Positions 45,332-54,657 of a DNA stretch of 64,000 nucleotides are shown here, in pieces (the first letter of the stretch is position 1; every line of letters starts with the position of its first letter). Position numbers and translations under genes: made by a program. Below the pieces are notes generated by a model, which was not told the origin of the DNA, did not search any database, and saw only the letters and a list, made by a program, of their open reading frames with translations. The stretch is from Acidobacteriota bacterium (lineage in GTDB: Bacteria; Actinomycetota; Acidimicrobiia; Acidimicrobiales; Microtrichaceae), in contig QEUP01000004.1 of the NCBI GenBank assembly GCA_003577145.1, positions 1 to 64,000 of the forward strand. The letters run 5' to 3'.

Positions 45332-46375
45332 GTGGCCGAGGTCCGCAGCATCGAAGGCATCGACGTCGACGGTGTGACAGGTTGGTTCGCCGCCAACATC
45401 CCCGGCGCCGTTCCACCGCTGTCCTTTGAGCTGATCGCCGGTGGCCATTCGAACCTCACCTTTCGAGTCGCCGACGGCGGTTCCCACGCCTGGGTGCTGA
45501 GACGACCCCCGCTCGGCCAGGTGCTGGCAACCGCCCACGATATGGGGCGGGAGCACCGGGTCATCTCGGCGCTCGGACCGACCGACGTACCCGTGGCACC
45601 AACCTTTGGCCTGTGCACGGACGAGTCGGTCAACGGAGCCCCCTTCTACGTGATGGGTTTTGTTGAAGGAAGGGTGATCCGCGACATCTCCGCTGCCCGG
45701 GAGCTATCGCTCGAGCAACGCCGAGCGGCCGGCGAATCGATCATCGATGTCCTCTCTGCGATCCATGCGGTGGACGTCGATGCCGTGGGACTCGGCGACC
45801 TCGGACGCCGCGAGGGCTACATCGAGCGCCAGCTCAGGCGCTGGTACGGCCAGTTCCAGAAGTCCAAGACCCGGGAGCTGCCGGCGGTGGACGCGACCTA
45901 CGAGCACCTCCTGGGTCACATCCCCGCGCAGGGCCCGGCGACCATCGTCCACGGTGATTACCGGCTCGACAACTGCCTGCTCGACGAGGACGGCTGTATC
46001 GCGGCGGTGCTGGACTGGGAGATCTGCACCCTGGGTGATCCCCTCGCCGATGTCGGGCTGCTGCAGGTCTACTGGGCGGAGCCCGACCAGGCGGCCTCGG
46101 CGCTGGTGCCGGCTCCCACCGCGCTGGAGGGCTTCCCCACCAGGAAGGACCTGCTCGAGCGCTACGCCGAGGCTTCGGGACGCGACCTGTCCGACATCGA
46201 CTACTACGTCGCGTTCGGGATGTGGAAGCTGGCCTGCATCATCGAGGGTGTCTACGCGCGTTACGTGGGCGGGGCGATGGGCTCGGGGAGCAGCCAGACC
46301 CAAAGTGACATGTTCGGCGCGCAGGTCGCCATCCTCGCCGAAGCTGCCCGAGAGGCAGCCCTGCGGATCGGCTGA
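45332..46375 (+). CDS. APH-family phosphotransferase
   Basis: The 347-residue protein has the aminoglycoside phosphotransferase fold. It has GGHSNLTFRVADGG as the nucleotide loop, the Brenner motif HGDYRLDNCLL and the downstream LDWEICTLGDPLADVG with the metal-binding Asp. The GTG at 45332 has AAGGGAGGG 6 nt upstream. This subgroup often accompanies acyl-CoA metabolism genes (ACAD10-like) rather than resistance, and I see no resistance context. It precedes the PAC2 gene by 5 bp. Confidence 0.85.
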   Translation: MAEVRSIEGIDVDGVTGWFAANIPGAVPPLSFELIAGGHSNLTFRVADGGSHAWVLRRPPLGQVLATAHDMGREHRVISALGPTDVPVAPTFGLCTDESVNGAPFYVMGFVEGRVIRDISAARELSLEQRRAAGESIIDVLSAIHAVDVDAVGLGDLGRREGYIERQLRRWYGQFQKSKTRELPAVDATYEHLLGHIPAQGPATIVHGDYRLDNCLLDEDGCIAAVLDWEICTLGDPLADVGLLQVYWAEPDQAASALVPAPTALEGFPTRKDLLERYAEASGRDLSDIDYYVAFGMWKLACIIEGVYARYVGGAMGSGSSQTQSDMFGAQVAILAEAAREAALRIG

Positions 46376-46380
46376 GCGGC

Positions 46381-47268
46381 GTGTACCAACTGCACTCCCG
46401 GCCCGGACTCGACAGCCCCGTACTGGTGGTGTCGCTGGATGGCTGGATAGACGCAGGGCTGGGCGCTGCCAACGCCACGGTCCGCCTGCTGGAGGAAGTG
46501 GACACGGAGACGATCGCCACCTTCGACACGGACTCCCTCTTGGACCATCGGGCTCGACGACCGACCATGCACCTGCTGAACGGCGTGAACACCGGGCTGA
46601 GCTGGCCCAAGCTCGAGATGCGTGCCGGCACCGACAGCTCCGGAAGGGACCTGCTCGCGCTGGTCGGCTCCGAGCCCGACCACATCTGGACCGCTTTCGC
46701 CCAGTCCGTGACAGAGCTCTCGATCAGTCTGGGAGCGAGCATGCTGGTCGGCTTCGGGGCGTACCCCGCGCCCACTCCCCACACCCGTCCCACTCGCCTG
46801 GCCGCCACCGCGAGCACCGCAGAGCTCTCCCGCTCGGTCGGGTTCGTGCAGGGCACGATCGATGTCCCTGCGGGTGTGCAGGCTGCCCTCGAGCTCGGCT
46901 TCGCCGAGGCGGGCCTGCCGGCCATCGGGCTCTGGGCGCAGGTACCGCACTATGCCTCAGCGATGCCGTACCCGGCGGCAAGTGTCGCTCTGCTCGCCGG
47001 GTTCGAGCAGTTGACCGGCATCCACGTCGACCCGGGACACCTCGAGCACGAGGCTCGAGCCACGCGGTCCCGACTCGACACCGCCGTGGCCGCCAGCGAG
47101 GAGCACCAGCAGCTCATACGCCAGCTCGAGCAGCAGGCAGACGAGTTGAGCGAACAGCAAGCGAACGCCGAACCGACGCTGGGCGATCTACCCGTGGCCG
47201 ACCTTCCCACCGGCGACGAGCTCGCCGCGGAGCTCCAACGCTTCCTCCGGGATCAACGCGACGACTGA
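46381..47268 (+). CDS. PAC2-family protein
   Basis: The 295-residue protein belongs to the proteasome assembly chaperone 2-like family common in actinobacteria: SLDGWIDAGLGAANATVRLL at the start, ALVGSEPDHIWTAFAQ in the middle, and a coiled C-terminus (RQLEQQADELSEQQANAEP). No catalytic motif is known. It starts with GTG 5 bp after the APH-family gene, so they are probably one operon. Confidence 0.85.
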   Translation: MYQLHSRPGLDSPVLVVSLDGWIDAGLGAANATVRLLEEVDTETIATFDTDSLLDHRARRPTMHLLNGVNTGLSWPKLEMRAGTDSSGRDLLALVGSEPDHIWTAFAQSVTELSISLGASMLVGFGAYPAPTPHTRPTRLAATASTAELSRSVGFVQGTIDVPAGVQAALELGFAEAGLPAIGLWAQVPHYASAMPYPAASVALLAGFEQLTGIHVDPGHLEHEARATRSRLDTAVAASEEHQQLIRQLEQQADELSEQQANAEPTLGDLPVADLPTGDELAAELQRFLRDQRDD

Positions 47269-47311
47269 CCAGCTTGCAGACGAGGCTCGGGAACGTCGAG
47301 CCGCGGGAACA

Positions 47312-49048
47312 TCATGCGCGTTCGCACGCCGGATGCTCCGGCGGCTCGTAGTCGGGTAGCTCGAGGCCCTCGGGCGGCTCCTCGTAGATGAGCACGGCCC
47401 CGTCGTCGTCGAAGACCTTCGGATCGGTCTCGGGCCATTCGCCGGGCAGGTAGCGGGTCCCACCGTCCACGTACACGTACATGCCATTGCCCTCCTGACC
47501 CCGCTCGTCGGGGCCGGAGGCTTCGGGGTCCCACCAGACCTCGGTCATGTCGTCAGCCCCGTTGAAGTCGGTCGTGTCCCACAGGCCCCTGTCGCCGTAG
47601 GACAGGTAGGGGCTGACGACGGTGCTCTCGACCGGTGGGGCGGTGAAGAGCACGTCACGCCAGCGCTGATAGGACAGATCCGGGCCAACGCCTTGGAGCA
47701 CGTTGTACAAGATCGCCATCGGGGCGATTATCACGCCACTCGTCTCGTCGGCCGGCGGGGGGAACCCGCAGAACCACTCGTGCAGGAAGTAGGACCCCTC
47801 TTCCTCGATCGGCTGGCGGGCCCACAGCCCACTCGGGCCGAACGCATGGGCCCACTGCTGCTGGTCGTAGGTACGGGCGAAGGCCGTGGTGTCCACCAAG
47901 GCCGAGCCGGTGAGTATCCACTCGGGGAAGTACTCCTGCTCGGTGGCCGTCGTGGTGATCAGCTGCGGCGCCACTGGATCGCCGAGGAAGATGAGAGACG
48001 TCACGCCCGAAGCCTTGAGCTTGGACACCATCCCCGTCACGGTGTTCGGCAGGTCCGTGGTGGCGTCGGTGTAGGTGAGCACCTCTGCAAGATCGACGCC
48101 GCAGTCCTGCAACAGGTCCACGAAGAGATCGTTCATCTCGACGCTCTCGGGCCCGGTCTCGGTGGTGATGAGGCCGAACACCCGCTCGTCGTCGTGGAAG
48201 TCGGCGTCACCGGCGTGGATCGCAGGGTCGCCGGCGAGCCGCTTGCAGACGTACTCCGCGACATGCTCACGGGTCTGGCTGGAACTGAGCGATACCCCGT
48301 AGACGTAGGGATCTCTCTCCACGTACCAGGAGTCCGGCCGGCCCGGATTGCAGGCGACGCACATGATGCCGTTCTGCGCGAGGGTCTCGGCGAACGCGGC
48401 GTTCAGCAGTGGGCCTCCGACGACCATGAAGGGTGTGTAGTCGCGTGCGATCGTCTCGGCGTCGGCCACTGCCGATACCTCGTCGGTCGCAATGCCCGTG
48501 CCCTCGAACGGGATGAGGTTGACCTTGCGACCGTAGGTCTCGTACAGCGACTCGTACATGTTGATGTAGTTGTGAATGGTCGCCAGGATCTGCTCGTTGG
48601 TGTCGTCGTTGCCGATCAGGTCGAACAACGCCTGGAGCAGGAGATCGGAAGGGTTGCTCTGGTAGAAGACGACATCGATCGTCTCCCCCGTCACACCCTG
48701 CTCGGTCTCACCCCCGTTGTCACCGTCGAAGGGCTTGAAGCAGTCGACTACCAGCGTGGTCGGGATCTTGATTCGCCCCGCATCGGTGTCGCAGTTGTCC
48801 CCCCACTCGATCTCGTCAGCGAATCCCTCCTCGAGGGCGTAGCTGTACGGGACCACGTCGTCCCCGGGACCTATGTCGACCGGAGCTGTCTGGCTGTCCT
48901 CCGCCTCGGGCTCGTCATCGCCGTCTCCGCCACCGAGGGTCACCAACACCGCGATCACCGCTATGACGACCAAGACTCCGGCAATCGGCCCGTAGCGCCT
49001 GAGTTGGCGTGACGCCCCTCGCTTCGCATCTCCGCTGCTCGGCTGCAT
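47312..49048 (-). CDS. Membrane-anchored ABC substrate-binding protein (Liv type), copy 1
   Basis: The 578-residue protein has a cytoplasmic start, one N-terminal membrane span (YGPIAGVLVVIAVIAVLVTL), and a large type I periplasmic-binding fold beginning after an acidic linker (GETIDVVFYQSNPSDLLLQA). No lipobox Cys follows the span, so it stays anchored by the helix. The ligand is unknown; the permease type suggests amino acids or amides. It lies 29 bp after the MFS-ABC fusion gene and shares layout and many short stretches (such as CDT, ETYGR, YVCKRL) with the paralogue at 55.8 kb. Confidence 0.85.
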   Translation of the reverse strand: MQPSSGDAKRGASRQLRRYGPIAGVLVVIAVIAVLVTLGGGDGDDEPEAEDSQTAPVDIGPGDDVVPYSYALEEGFADEIEWGDNCDTDAGRIKIPTTLVVDCFKPFDGDNGGETEQGVTGETIDVVFYQSNPSDLLLQALFDLIGNDDTNEQILATIHNYINMYESLYETYGRKVNLIPFEGTGIATDEVSAVADAETIARDYTPFMVVGGPLLNAAFAETLAQNGIMCVACNPGRPDSWYVERDPYVYGVSLSSSQTREHVAEYVCKRLAGDPAIHAGDADFHDDERVFGLITTETGPESVEMNDLFVDLLQDCGVDLAEVLTYTDATTDLPNTVTGMVSKLKASGVTSLIFLGDPVAPQLITTTATEQEYFPEWILTGSALVDTTAFARTYDQQQWAHAFGPSGLWARQPIEEEGSYFLHEWFCGFPPPADETSGVIIAPMAILYNVLQGVGPDLSYQRWRDVLFTAPPVESTVVSPYLSYGDRGLWDTTDFNGADDMTEVWWDPEASGPDERGQEGNGMYVYVDGGTRYLPGEWPETDPKVFDDDGAVLIYEEPPEGLELPDYEPPEHPACERA

Positions 49049-49077
49049 GTCCTCGTCCTCTCCCCTGCGCCCGGCGG

Positions 49078-52000
49078 TTACCCGGAACCATCATGGGGCG
49101 CGCCGCTGCGCGCCACCAGGTCGCGACTCGAGCCGAGGTAGGACTCGACCACATCCGGATGGTGCTGCACATAGGCCGGATCGCCTTCGGTGACGACGTG
49201 GCCCTGATCGAGCGCAACCAAGCGGTCCGAGATCGTGGTTATCAGGGGCATATCATGCTCGATCACCGCCAACGCTGCCCCCATCTCGTCGCGAATCCGC
49301 AACAGAAGCGGCGCAAGGGCCTCGGTTTCGCGTTGTGCGATACCGCTCGACGGTTCGTCGAGGATCACCAGCATCGGGCGATGGGCGACGACGCATGCCA
49401 GGTCGACGATGCGGCGCGAGCCCGTGGACAGCTCGCGCAGGAACTTGGATCGGAAGGCACCGAGGCCGAAGAGCTCTACCAGTTCGTCGACTCGCTCGCG
49501 TACCTTCTCCTCGGAGTCGAAGACCGCCGGGAGGTGCAGCGCGGCGGCCAGTGGATCGCGGACGTCGATCCACCGCTCGAGCGCGACGGCGATCGCCTCT
49601 TCGACGGTCATGGCCGGGAACAGGCGCGCATCCTGGAACGATCTACCCAGTCCGGCTTGTGCCCGGAGATGAGGTGGGAGTCCGGTGATCTCCTTCTCAG
49701 CGAGGAAGATCCGCCCCGTGTCGGCACGGGTGAATCCCGAGATGATGTCGAACAGCGTCGTCTTGCCGGCGCCGTTGGGGCCGATGATCCCGACGATCTC
49801 GCGTGGAGCGACGGTGATGGAGACGTCGTCCACCGCGCGGATACCACCGAAACGGCGCGACAGGTCGATGGTGCGAAGCGCAGGCGTCTGAGCGGATGGG
49901 TCCTCGGGCTCGGCGGTCGCTGCCACCGCAGCAGCCCCGCCGGTGCCGGCGTCTTGGACGTGGCCGTTCCCGCCGGTGCCGTCACCGCCGACGCCGGTCG
50001 CCACACCCGCAGCGGCCACCTCGGCTGTCCCGGCAACCGCCGCGTCGGCGCCCTCCAGGAACACCGAACGCAGGATCTCGGGTTCCTCGAGCAGGCGAGC
50101 GGTCGGCCCGTGGAACTTGATCTCGCCTTTCTCCATGAAGAACGCCCGCTCGGCGATGGTCAGGGCGATGTTGACCGACTGCTCGACCAGCAGGACCGTC
50201 GTGCCGGCTGCGGCGATGCGGTGCACCACCGGGAGCAGTTGCTCGACGACCACCGGAGCCAGACCAAGGGTCAGCTCGTCGATCATCAACAGCTTCGGCC
50301 GCGAGAGGAAGGCCATGCCGATCGCCAACATCTGCTGCTGGCCGCCGGAGAGGTTCGCAGCCGGTTCCTCGAGCCGTTCTCCGAGGACGGGGAACATGCG
50401 GATCACGGCCGAGTGGCCGTCCTGGAGGAGGTCCTTGTCACGCCGTTCCATCCAACCGGCAACCCTGAGGTTCTCGGCCACGGTGAGGGACGCGAACACC
50501 CCTGCTCCCCCCGGAACCTGCAGGATCCCGAGCTCGGCGATCTCGTAGGGGGGCGCATGGGTGATGTCGCGCCCGTCGAAGATCACCACGCCGGAGTCGG
50601 CTTCGACGATTCCCGATATGGCCTTGAGCAGCGTCGACTTGCCGGCACCGTTGGTGCCGAGCAGGGCCACGATCTCCCCCTCGTCGACCTCCATGTCGAC
50701 GTCGAAGAGGACCTGCACCCCGTCGTATCCGACGTTCAGCTTCCGGATGAGAAGTTGCCTGGGATTGCCGTGACGGCGCTCGTAGAGCACCTCGGAGCGA
50801 GCCGCCGCAGCGGTCCACACGTCATTGATGTCGCGGTCGATGACGGAGCCGCCCCGGGCGATCATCAACCCGCCGAGGAGGAAGACCGGCATCATCATCG
50901 CCATGCCGGCACGAGTGCCAACCGTGTCGCTTATCCAACCGATGAGAGGCAGCAGCACCAAGCCGGGGATCACGAACAGCGATGCCACCGAGAAACCGAC
51001 CGACCGGGCCCTCGCCGGTATGGCCAGCGAGAGCACGGCCAAGAGCCCCGGTACGAGGATCGCCAACGTGGCGGTGATCACCAGGTTCGCCACGATGGCG
51101 AGCCAGATGGTCGGCGCGAAGGCGAACAACAGCGCCGCGACCGAGCAGATCCAAGCTACGTGCTTGAGGAAGGTGAAGATGAGAGCAGGGTCCCGGAGGA
51201 TGAGCTTCGTCCCGATCCGCGCGCCCACGATGAGACCGACCAGGGCGATCGGCTCGACCACCGCCGCGAGGATCCCCCGCTGGAACTCGTCGAGACTGAA
51301 GATCTCCTCGTAGAGGAGAGCAGCGAGTGACACGAAACCGATGAGTGACGCCGCCAGGAACGGCAGAGCGCTCCAGATACGCCTGAGCACGTCGACCTTC
51401 CAGACGATGCGCCACGCCTCGGCAAAGCTCGGTGCCGGTTCCTCGGTCTCGATCGCTTCCTCGGACGCACCTTCGGCGGCCCTCTCCTGGGCGCCTCGGA
51501 TGGGCTCTCTCAGGCGGAAGGCCATGACCACGAAGACAGCCGTGGGGATGACGAAGATGAAGAAGGGCAGGCGCCAGTCGCCCGTGGCTCGCACGATCGC
51601 GCCGGCCGTGATGGGTCCCACGAACTGTCCGAGCGCGTTCGCGGCGCGGTGAAACGAGTACACCTTCGGGCGGACGTCGACCGCGTAGTAGTCGGCCAGC
51701 AACGAGTTGTGCACGGGATCGTTGACCGCCCGGCCGAGGCTGGAACCGGTGCGCACGACGATGAGCATCCACACCGTCAGGGCGAGACCGGTCAGGAAGG
51801 AGAAGACCCCCCAGGCGATGCCACCCAGGATGGCGATCCGTACACGGTTGCCCTTGTCGGCCCAGATGGCGATGGGAACCTGCAGGATCAGCGACCCGAA
51901 GGCGACGACGCCGATGAGCGACAGGATCCCGGTGTTGGTCATGCCGAAGGCATCGCGGATGTTCGGCACGAGGATGCCGAAGGCGGTTCGATCAAGCTCG

Positions 52001-52140
52001 TCGACGGCGTTCAGGCCGAAGAGAACGACGAGCGTGTAGATCGAGCCCTTGCCGACGATCTCACGCATGCTCTGCTCAGGGTGGCTTACGGCGTGCCACC
52101 ACCTCCTGGGAGCGATGATCCCCTGGAAGTACTCCCTCAC
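49078..52140 (-). CDS. Fusion of MFS carrier with two Liv-type ABC ATPases
   Basis: The 1020-residue protein has three parts. Residues about 30-440 are a major facilitator fold: VPNIRDAFGMTNTGILSLIG and IWADKGNRVRIAILGG are the MFS loop 2-3 region. Then comes a LivF-type ATPase with Walker A GTNGAGKST (about 493), signature LSGGQQQM (about 595) and Walker B LLMIDELTLG. A Gly/Ala linker (about 698-742) joins a LivG-type ATPase with Walker A GPNGAGKTT (about 787), LSTGSRRI as a weak signature (about 900) and LVILDEPSSG. No frameshift or stop separates the parts. It starts with GTG overlapping the permease stop. Confidence 0.88.
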   Translation of the reverse strand: MREYFQGIIAPRRWWHAVSHPEQSMREIVGKGSIYTLVVLFGLNAVDELDRTAFGILVPNIRDAFGMTNTGILSLIGVVAFGSLILQVPIAIWADKGNRVRIAILGGIAWGVFSFLTGLALTVWMLIVVRTGSSLGRAVNDPVHNSLLADYYAVDVRPKVYSFHRAANALGQFVGPITAGAIVRATGDWRLPFFIFVIPTAVFVVMAFRLREPIRGAQERAAEGASEEAIETEEPAPSFAEAWRIVWKVDVLRRIWSALPFLAASLIGFVSLAALLYEEIFSLDEFQRGILAAVVEPIALVGLIVGARIGTKLILRDPALIFTFLKHVAWICSVAALLFAFAPTIWLAIVANLVITATLAILVPGLLAVLSLAIPARARSVGFSVASLFVIPGLVLLPLIGWISDTVGTRAGMAMMMPVFLLGGLMIARGGSVIDRDINDVWTAAAARSEVLYERRHGNPRQLLIRKLNVGYDGVQVLFDVDMEVDEGEIVALLGTNGAGKSTLLKAISGIVEADSGVVIFDGRDITHAPPYEIAELGILQVPGGAGVFASLTVAENLRVAGWMERRDKDLLQDGHSAVIRMFPVLGERLEEPAANLSGGQQQMLAIGMAFLSRPKLLMIDELTLGLAPVVVEQLLPVVHRIAAAGTTVLLVEQSVNIALTIAERAFFMEKGEIKFHGPTARLLEEPEILRSVFLEGADAAVAGTAEVAAAGVATGVGGDGTGGNGHVQDAGTGGAAAVAATAEPEDPSAQTPALRTIDLSRRFGGIRAVDDVSITVAPREIVGIIGPNGAGKTTLFDIISGFTRADTGRIFLAEKEITGLPPHLRAQAGLGRSFQDARLFPAMTVEEAIAVALERWIDVRDPLAAALHLPAVFDSEEKVRERVDELVELFGLGAFRSKFLRELSTGSRRIVDLACVVAHRPMLVILDEPSSGIAQRETEALAPLLLRIRDEMGAALAVIEHDMPLITTISDRLVALDQGHVVTEGDPAYVQHHPDVVESYLGSSRDLVARSGAPHDGSG

Positions 52141-54320
52141 TGCTCGACCCCCGCTCCTATGGGTGGCGGTGCCTCTGCCTCGTCCTCCCCGGCCTCGGCC
52201 TCAGCACTGGATCGCACGTCGATGTCCGCCACCATGCTCGGGACGACTATTCCCCGCCTCCGAGCGACCCAGCGCAACCAGGCGTCACGCGCCCGGTAGA
52301 TGATCCCGCCGACGCCGGCTGGGATGATCAACAGCACGAGGAGAACCCCCAAGGCGCTGGCGAACAACGACCACGGTGCAGGCAGCAGCCACTGCGAGCC
52401 TCGGAGGAAGACCGCCCCGTAGACCGCTCCGGAGAGGGTTCCGAGGCCACCGATCACCGCCGCGGTGAACACCGCCAGGCTCTCCTCGGGAAGGAACAGC
52501 GCCTCTCGGAAGCTGCCCTGGTGGTAGACGAGGATGCAGCCGGCGAACGCCGCGATGAAGCCCGACGTCGCGAAGGCGACGAGCTTGGCCCTGGTGACGC
52601 TGACGCCATAGGTCTGGGTCACGCGCTCGTTCTCGCGCAGGGCGAGAAGGACCCGACCGGTTCGACTGCTCCGCACACCCCTCATGGCCATGATCGCCAG
52701 CATCAGGCCCGCCAGGGCGAGGTAGTAGAGCCGCGTCGGCGAGTCGAGACTGATCCGCCCGAGGAGCTCGGGCCGGTCGAAGGGATTGCTGGGGATGCCC
52801 TCCATCCCCAGCTTGTCGAAGATCAGGTTGTTGAATATCGATGAGGAGGCAGCCAAGGCGAAGGCCAGGGTCGTCACTGCCAGATAGAAGCCCCTGAGCC
52901 GCAACGCCGGCAGCCCGACGATGACGGCTACCGCGGCGCCCACGATTCCCGCCAGGGGCATGGCCAGGATCGGGTCGAGGCCGAGGTTCACCGTTGCGAC
53001 GGCTCCGACGGCCGCGCCCGTTCCGACGAAGGCCATCTGGCCCAGCGACACCTGACCGGCCCAGCCGGTGAGGATGATGACCGACACACCGATGATGGCG
53101 AACACCACGATGGCGCCCGCCTTGAGCCCTGTGCCGGTGCTCAGGAAGTGAGGAAAGGCAAGCACGAACGCGCCGACTACGGCCCCGATCACCCAGCGGA
53201 CGAGGCGCACCTCGGGCACGCGTCGAAGCTCGCGGGGCACCGGACGTACCTCGTCGGCGGCCTGCCAGCTGGTGGTCTCGTCGTGATCGGCGCGCGTCGA
53301 GCCGCGGCGCTGCAGGAGCAAGGCGATGACGATGAACAGCGCCACGATGGGGTCGAGCAGCTCGGTTCCGCCCTGGCTCCAGAAGACCCCGTTCTCGAGA
53401 ACACCGAGCGCTACTGCGGTCGCGGCGATGGCCGGCAGGTTGGTCATTCGCCCGATGACCAGCGATGCGAGTGCCCTGAGCAGGACGCTGAAGCCGAGAG
53501 CGAAGCCGAAGGGAAGGCTGGTCACGCCCGCCGTCAAGAAGATGCCGATGAACGCGAAGCAGGTGGCGAACGCCCACACGATGGTCTGCAGTCGTTTGAC
53601 GGGGATGCCGAGCAGGAACGCCCGGTCGGCCTTCTCGGCGCTCGCCCGGATGGCAACCCCCACGTTCGTGCGCTTGAGGAATACGACCAGCAAGACGAGC
53701 ATGACCGGTGCGACGATGGCTGCCAGCAGATCGTTGGCATCGAAGACCACCCCCGCAAGGTCGAGCTTGAACGCGAACGGCGGGTCGAGGGTGCGGATGC
53801 GCGGACGTTCTCCCCAGATCCGGGGCAGGAACAGGCCGGCGAAAGCCAGGAGCTGCGACAGGCCCAAGGTGGCCACCGTGAGGATGAGCCGCGAAGCGCG
53901 GAAGAACCGCCGGATTACCAGCAGCTCCACCAGGGTGCCCAGCACGAGCGCGCCGGCGAGCCCGGTGAAGAACCCGAGGAAGTAGTTGACCCCGCTGAGG
54001 GTGATCAGCAGCACAGCCAGGGTCGCCGGCAACGCTCCCAGGTCTCCCTGAGCGAAGTTGAGGATGCGATTCGAGCGGTAGATCAGGGCCATGCCGAGCG
54101 CGGCGAGGGCGCCGAGCATGCCGATGATGACACCCGACACCATGTTTCCCACCGGCATCGGGAACAGCGCGAGTTGGAAGACAAGGATCAACAGAGCAGG
54201 CCCGAAGGTGCGCCACGCCCGTCCGGCGACCCGCTGGAGGACCGCAGGGATCGCTTGAACCCGGGGGGCGGGCTTGCCCGGCGGCGGTTGCTGCGAGGCG
54301 CCTGCGAGGATCTCGCTCAC
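52137..54320 (-). CDS. Fused LivH-LivM ABC permease
   Basis: The 727-residue protein has two permease halves of the branched-chain amino acid type. The first (LivH-like) starts SGVIIGMLGALAALGMALIY and has SNRILNFAQGDLG; the second (LivM-like) contains VIILTGWAGQVSLGQMAFVG and AGCILVYHQGSFREALF. Each has about 8 membrane spans, joined by a cytoplasmic linker. GTG at 54320 has GGAG 7 nt upstream; the frame runs to GTG 54425 but that part is Arg-rich. It overlaps the MFS-ABC fusion by 4 bp. Confidence 0.86.
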   Translation of the reverse strand: MSEILAGASQQPPPGKPAPRVQAIPAVLQRVAGRAWRTFGPALLILVFQLALFPMPVGNMVSGVIIGMLGALAALGMALIYRSNRILNFAQGDLGALPATLAVLLITLSGVNYFLGFFTGLAGALVLGTLVELLVIRRFFRASRLILTVATLGLSQLLAFAGLFLPRIWGERPRIRTLDPPFAFKLDLAGVVFDANDLLAAIVAPVMLVLLVVFLKRTNVGVAIRASAEKADRAFLLGIPVKRLQTIVWAFATCFAFIGIFLTAGVTSLPFGFALGFSVLLRALASLVIGRMTNLPAIAATAVALGVLENGVFWSQGGTELLDPIVALFIVIALLLQRRGSTRADHDETTSWQAADEVRPVPRELRRVPEVRLVRWVIGAVVGAFVLAFPHFLSTGTGLKAGAIVVFAIIGVSVIILTGWAGQVSLGQMAFVGTGAAVGAVATVNLGLDPILAMPLAGIVGAAVAVIVGLPALRLRGFYLAVTTLAFALAASSSIFNNLIFDKLGMEGIPSNPFDRPELLGRISLDSPTRLYYLALAGLMLAIMAMRGVRSSRTGRVLLALRENERVTQTYGVSVTRAKLVAFATSGFIAAFAGCILVYHQGSFREALFLPEESLAVFTAAVIGGLGTLSGAVYGAVFLRGSQWLLPAPWSLFASALGVLLVLLIIPAGVGGIIYRARDAWLRWVARRRGIVVPSMVADIDVRSSAEAEAGEDEAEAPPPIGAGVEQ

Positions 54321-54484
54321 CGGCCGGCTCCGGGCCCGGTCAGCGAGGTCTTGGCTGCAGCGCCGGCCGCCGCGGTTCGATCGCGCTGCTCGCAGCCCTC
54401 GACGCGATCCTCGCTCCGGCGACACCTCAGCCGCCTAGATGGCATCGGCACTCGGTTTCCCCCCGCTTCCCCCTGCGCTGGGCG

Positions 54485-54512
54485 ACAGTAACAGATTTAT
54501 CCCAACGGTCAA
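54485..54512 (-). promoter_or_regulatory. Promoter of the Liv-type operon
   Basis: On the minus strand TTGACC (54512-54507) and TACTGT (54490-54485) are separated by 16 bp. Transcription would begin near 54478 and continue through the permease, the MFS-ABC fusion and the binding protein. The 232 bp gap also contains the start of the divergent LLM gene. Confidence 0.5.
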
Positions 54513-54657
54513 CATCGCGCGCTCCGTCTACATCTGATGCCTCCTGGAGGCACCGGCCACCACGTTCAGCGTCAACGATGTGACGTGAGCCACAGCTTTG
54601 CACACTCTGGACCGGGGGCGTTAGCTTCGCCGCGACCACCATGCACAGGAGGGACGG

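Noticed and set aside
45332-46375. Aminoglycoside resistance gene
   Set aside because: The fold is right, but this subgroup is linked to acyl-CoA metabolism and there is no resistance context.
50045-50110. Possible frameshift joining separate LivF and LivG genes
   Set aside because: The frame stays open, the linker is a clean Gly/Ala stretch, and both ATPases keep their motifs.
53148-54491. 447-residue plus-strand frame opposite the permease
   Set aside because: It is rich in Glu, Arg, Gln and His from reverse reading of membrane codons; the permease on the other strand is unmistakable.
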